A stretch of 6,312 nucleotides of DNA from Bacillota bacterium (GTDB lineage Bacteria; Bacillota; Sulfobacillia; JAJZYS01; JAJYTV01). This document shows, in pieces, positions 5,475 to 6,312 of this stretch (position 1 is the first letter of the stretch; the number at the start of each line of letters is the position of its first letter). The translations under genes and the position numbers were made by a program. The stretch is taken from contig JAJYTV010000117.1 in assembly GCA_021792885.1 (NCBI GenBank), positions 1 through 6,312 on the forward strand, read 5' to 3'. The notes beneath the pieces are model-generated. The model had not been told where the DNA came from. It ran no database searches and was given only the letters and a program-made list of their open reading frames with translations.

Positions 5475-5810
5475 CTAGGCCCCTGCGACCCGGTGCGGGT
5501 ACCAGGCGTCGAGGTTGATCACCGGCTCGTCACCGACGACGATGCCCCAGTGCTCCCTGTTGGCCGGGATGTGCAGGATGTCTCCCTTGCGTAGCACCGT
5601 GACCTCGTCCTCGACGTGGAACTCGAGCGTTCCTGCCAGGATGCAGACGAACTGCTCGCTCGGGTGCTTGTGGGGCTTCAGATCGTGACCCGGCTCGAAC
5701 CGCGTCACCCCGACCGTCACATGCTCCCCGTCGATCTCGGTGAGCGCCCGAACGCCCTTGCGCATCACCCGCCCCTCGCTGTCCGGATCCCAGTGCACCT
5801 TGTTCGCCAA
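5475..5810 (-). CDS. Small single-domain cupin protein
   Basis: A 111-residue beta-barrel protein. Cupin motif 1 is seen as 'GHDLKPHKHPSEQFVCILAG', with the two metal-binding His in HxH. Gln stands where most cupins have Glu, a change also known in KdgF-type cupins. Motif 2 is 'GDILHIPANREHWGIV' with the third His. Such proteins bind a divalent metal and may be isomerases, dioxygenases or ligand sensors, and the sequence does not decide. The frame is open to a TTG at 5828, but AAGGAGGGG (5823-5815) immediately follows that codon and lies 4-8 bases before a second TTG at 5810. The latter is the likelier start. It sits between the molybdenum hydroxylase gene (107 bases upstream) and the NicX-like gene (34 bases downstream) and probably works in the same pathway. 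Confidence 0.82.
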   Translation of the reverse strand: MANKVHWDPDSEGRVMRKGVRALTEIDGEHVTVGVTRFEPGHDLKPHKHPSEQFVCILAGTLEFHVEDEVTVLRKGDILHIPANREHWGIVVGDEPVINLDAWYPHRVAGA

Positions 5811-5860
5811 GTCCGTCCCCTCCTTCAATGATCGTCAGGACGCACCCGTCGCCGAACCCC

Positions 5861-5894
5861 GCTTGCGGGGGAGGGACCTGCCCTTCCCGCAAGC
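5861..5894. repeat. Hairpin between the molybdenum hydroxylase and cupin genes
   Basis: GCTTGCGGG (5861-5869) and CCCGCAAGC (5886-5894) form a perfect 9-bp stem. Beyond a bulged base it continues with a G-T pair, an A-T pair and GGG/CCC around a 5-base loop. A competing small hairpin, CCCCGC (5857-5862) with GCGGGG (5865-5870), shares bases. No U-tract follows on the minus strand, so it may protect or process the operon mRNA rather than end it. Confidence 0.45.
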
Positions 5895-5917
5895 CGCGGC
5901 CGCCTGGGCGCAGTCCT

Positions 5918-6312
5918 TCAGCTCCTGTTGCCGCCCTCGATGTGCTCGAGGATCGTGCTCGGGTCGATCGGGACGGCACGCAACGTACCGGGCCGGAGGC
6001 CGATCGCGTTTTCGACCGCCTGCACCAGAACGGCCGATACGGGGATCGTGCCGCTTTCCGCCGCCCCGCGGATGCCATACGGATTGCGGTCCGTCGGTGT
6101 GGTGATGTGGTGCTGGATGGCCGCTGGCACGTTCGCCGCGGTCGGGAGCAGGTAATCCGCGAGCGAGGTGTTGAGCACGATGCCGTTCTCGTCGTAGTGC
6201 ACGCGCTCGTACAGCGTGTTGCCGATGCCGTGGGCGAGCCCGCCCTGCTGCTGGCCCGCGACGATCAGGGGGTTCACGATCGTGCCCGCGTCGTGGACCA
6301 TGGCGTAGCGTA
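5918..6312 (-). CDS. Xanthine dehydrogenase-family molybdopterin-binding subunit, C-terminal fragment
   Basis: The last 130 residues of a large molybdenum-cofactor subunit (XDH/CoxL/aldehyde oxidase family, usually about 750-800 residues), cut off by the right edge. The stretch 'RYAMVHDAGTIVNPL' followed by 'IVAGQQQGGLAHGIGNTLYE' is the family's characteristic C-terminal sequence. 'YGIRGAAESG' carries the Glu that acts as active-site base near molybdenum in this family. These enzymes hydroxylate purines, nicotinate, aldehydes or related N-heterocycles with water as oxygen donor, working with 2Fe-2S and usually FAD partners, which must lie outside the window. The substrate cannot be told from this fragment. 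The cupin and NicX-like genes downstream on the same strand look like its operon partners. An internal ATG at 6301 is not the real start, since the frame is open to the window edge. Confidence 0.9.
   Translation of the reverse strand, partial: RYAMVHDAGTIVNPLIVAGQQQGGLAHGIGNTLYERVHYDENGIVLNTSLADYLLPTAANVPAAIQHHITTPTDRNPYGIRGAAESGTIPVSAVLVQAVENAIGLRPGTLRAVPIDPSTILEHIEGGNRS

Noticed and set aside
5530..6078. 182-codon minus-strand frame spanning the cupin and hydroxylase genes
   Set aside because: It is a frame shadow of two well-supported genes and its product is Gly/Arg-rich without motifs.
1..6312. Search for tRNA, rRNA, CRISPR array, insertion sequence or integrase
   Set aside because: No repeated spacer pattern, transposase motif or recognisable structural RNA was seen on either strand.

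Overview
The window comes from a high-GC bacterial chromosome. Every gene I can support is on the minus strand. Strong Shine-Dalgarno sites sit in front of ATG, GTG and TTG starts. An ECF sigma/anti-sigma pair and one apparently leaderless gene are also present. These traits would fit a high-GC Firmicute or a related Gram-positive or Chloroflexi-like lineage, but no RNA gene or marker fixes the taxonomy and this is only a guess.

Read in the direction of transcription (high to low coordinates), the window has three blocks. (1) 6312-4409 is the tail of a catabolic operon. It holds the C-terminus of a xanthine-dehydrogenase-type molybdenum hydroxylase large subunit, cut by the window edge, then a small single-domain cupin, then a 343-residue protein of the M29 aminopeptidase / 2,5-dihydroxypyridine dioxygenase (NicX) fold family. 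A hydroxylase beside a NicX-like metalloenzyme and a cupin recalls N-heterocycle (nicotinate-type) degradation, but the substrate is unknown. (2) 4253-1866 is an efflux/regulator unit. A MerR-type promoter with a 20-bp spacer precedes an MFS exporter of the EntS/MFS_3 type. The exporter is followed by a 315-residue protein that joins an N-terminal MerR DNA-binding domain to a C-terminal BCP/PrxQ-like peroxiredoxin domain with an intact CX4C pair. This is the most interesting object in the window, a candidate redox-sensing regulator that carries its own thiol peroxidase module and probably controls the exporter and itself. (3) 1511-133 encodes an ECF sigma factor and, overlapping by ATGA, a single-pass membrane protein that is probably its anti-sigma factor, although it lacks a recognisable zinc-binding motif. 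At the left edge (57-1) is the start of an ArsR-like winged-helix regulator behind a promoter whose position predicts a leaderless mRNA.

The spaces between genes hold several inverted repeats. The richest lies at 4284-4367, between the NicX-like gene and the exporter promoter, where alternative pairings compete. No tRNA, rRNA, CRISPR array, insertion sequence or plus-strand gene was seen.
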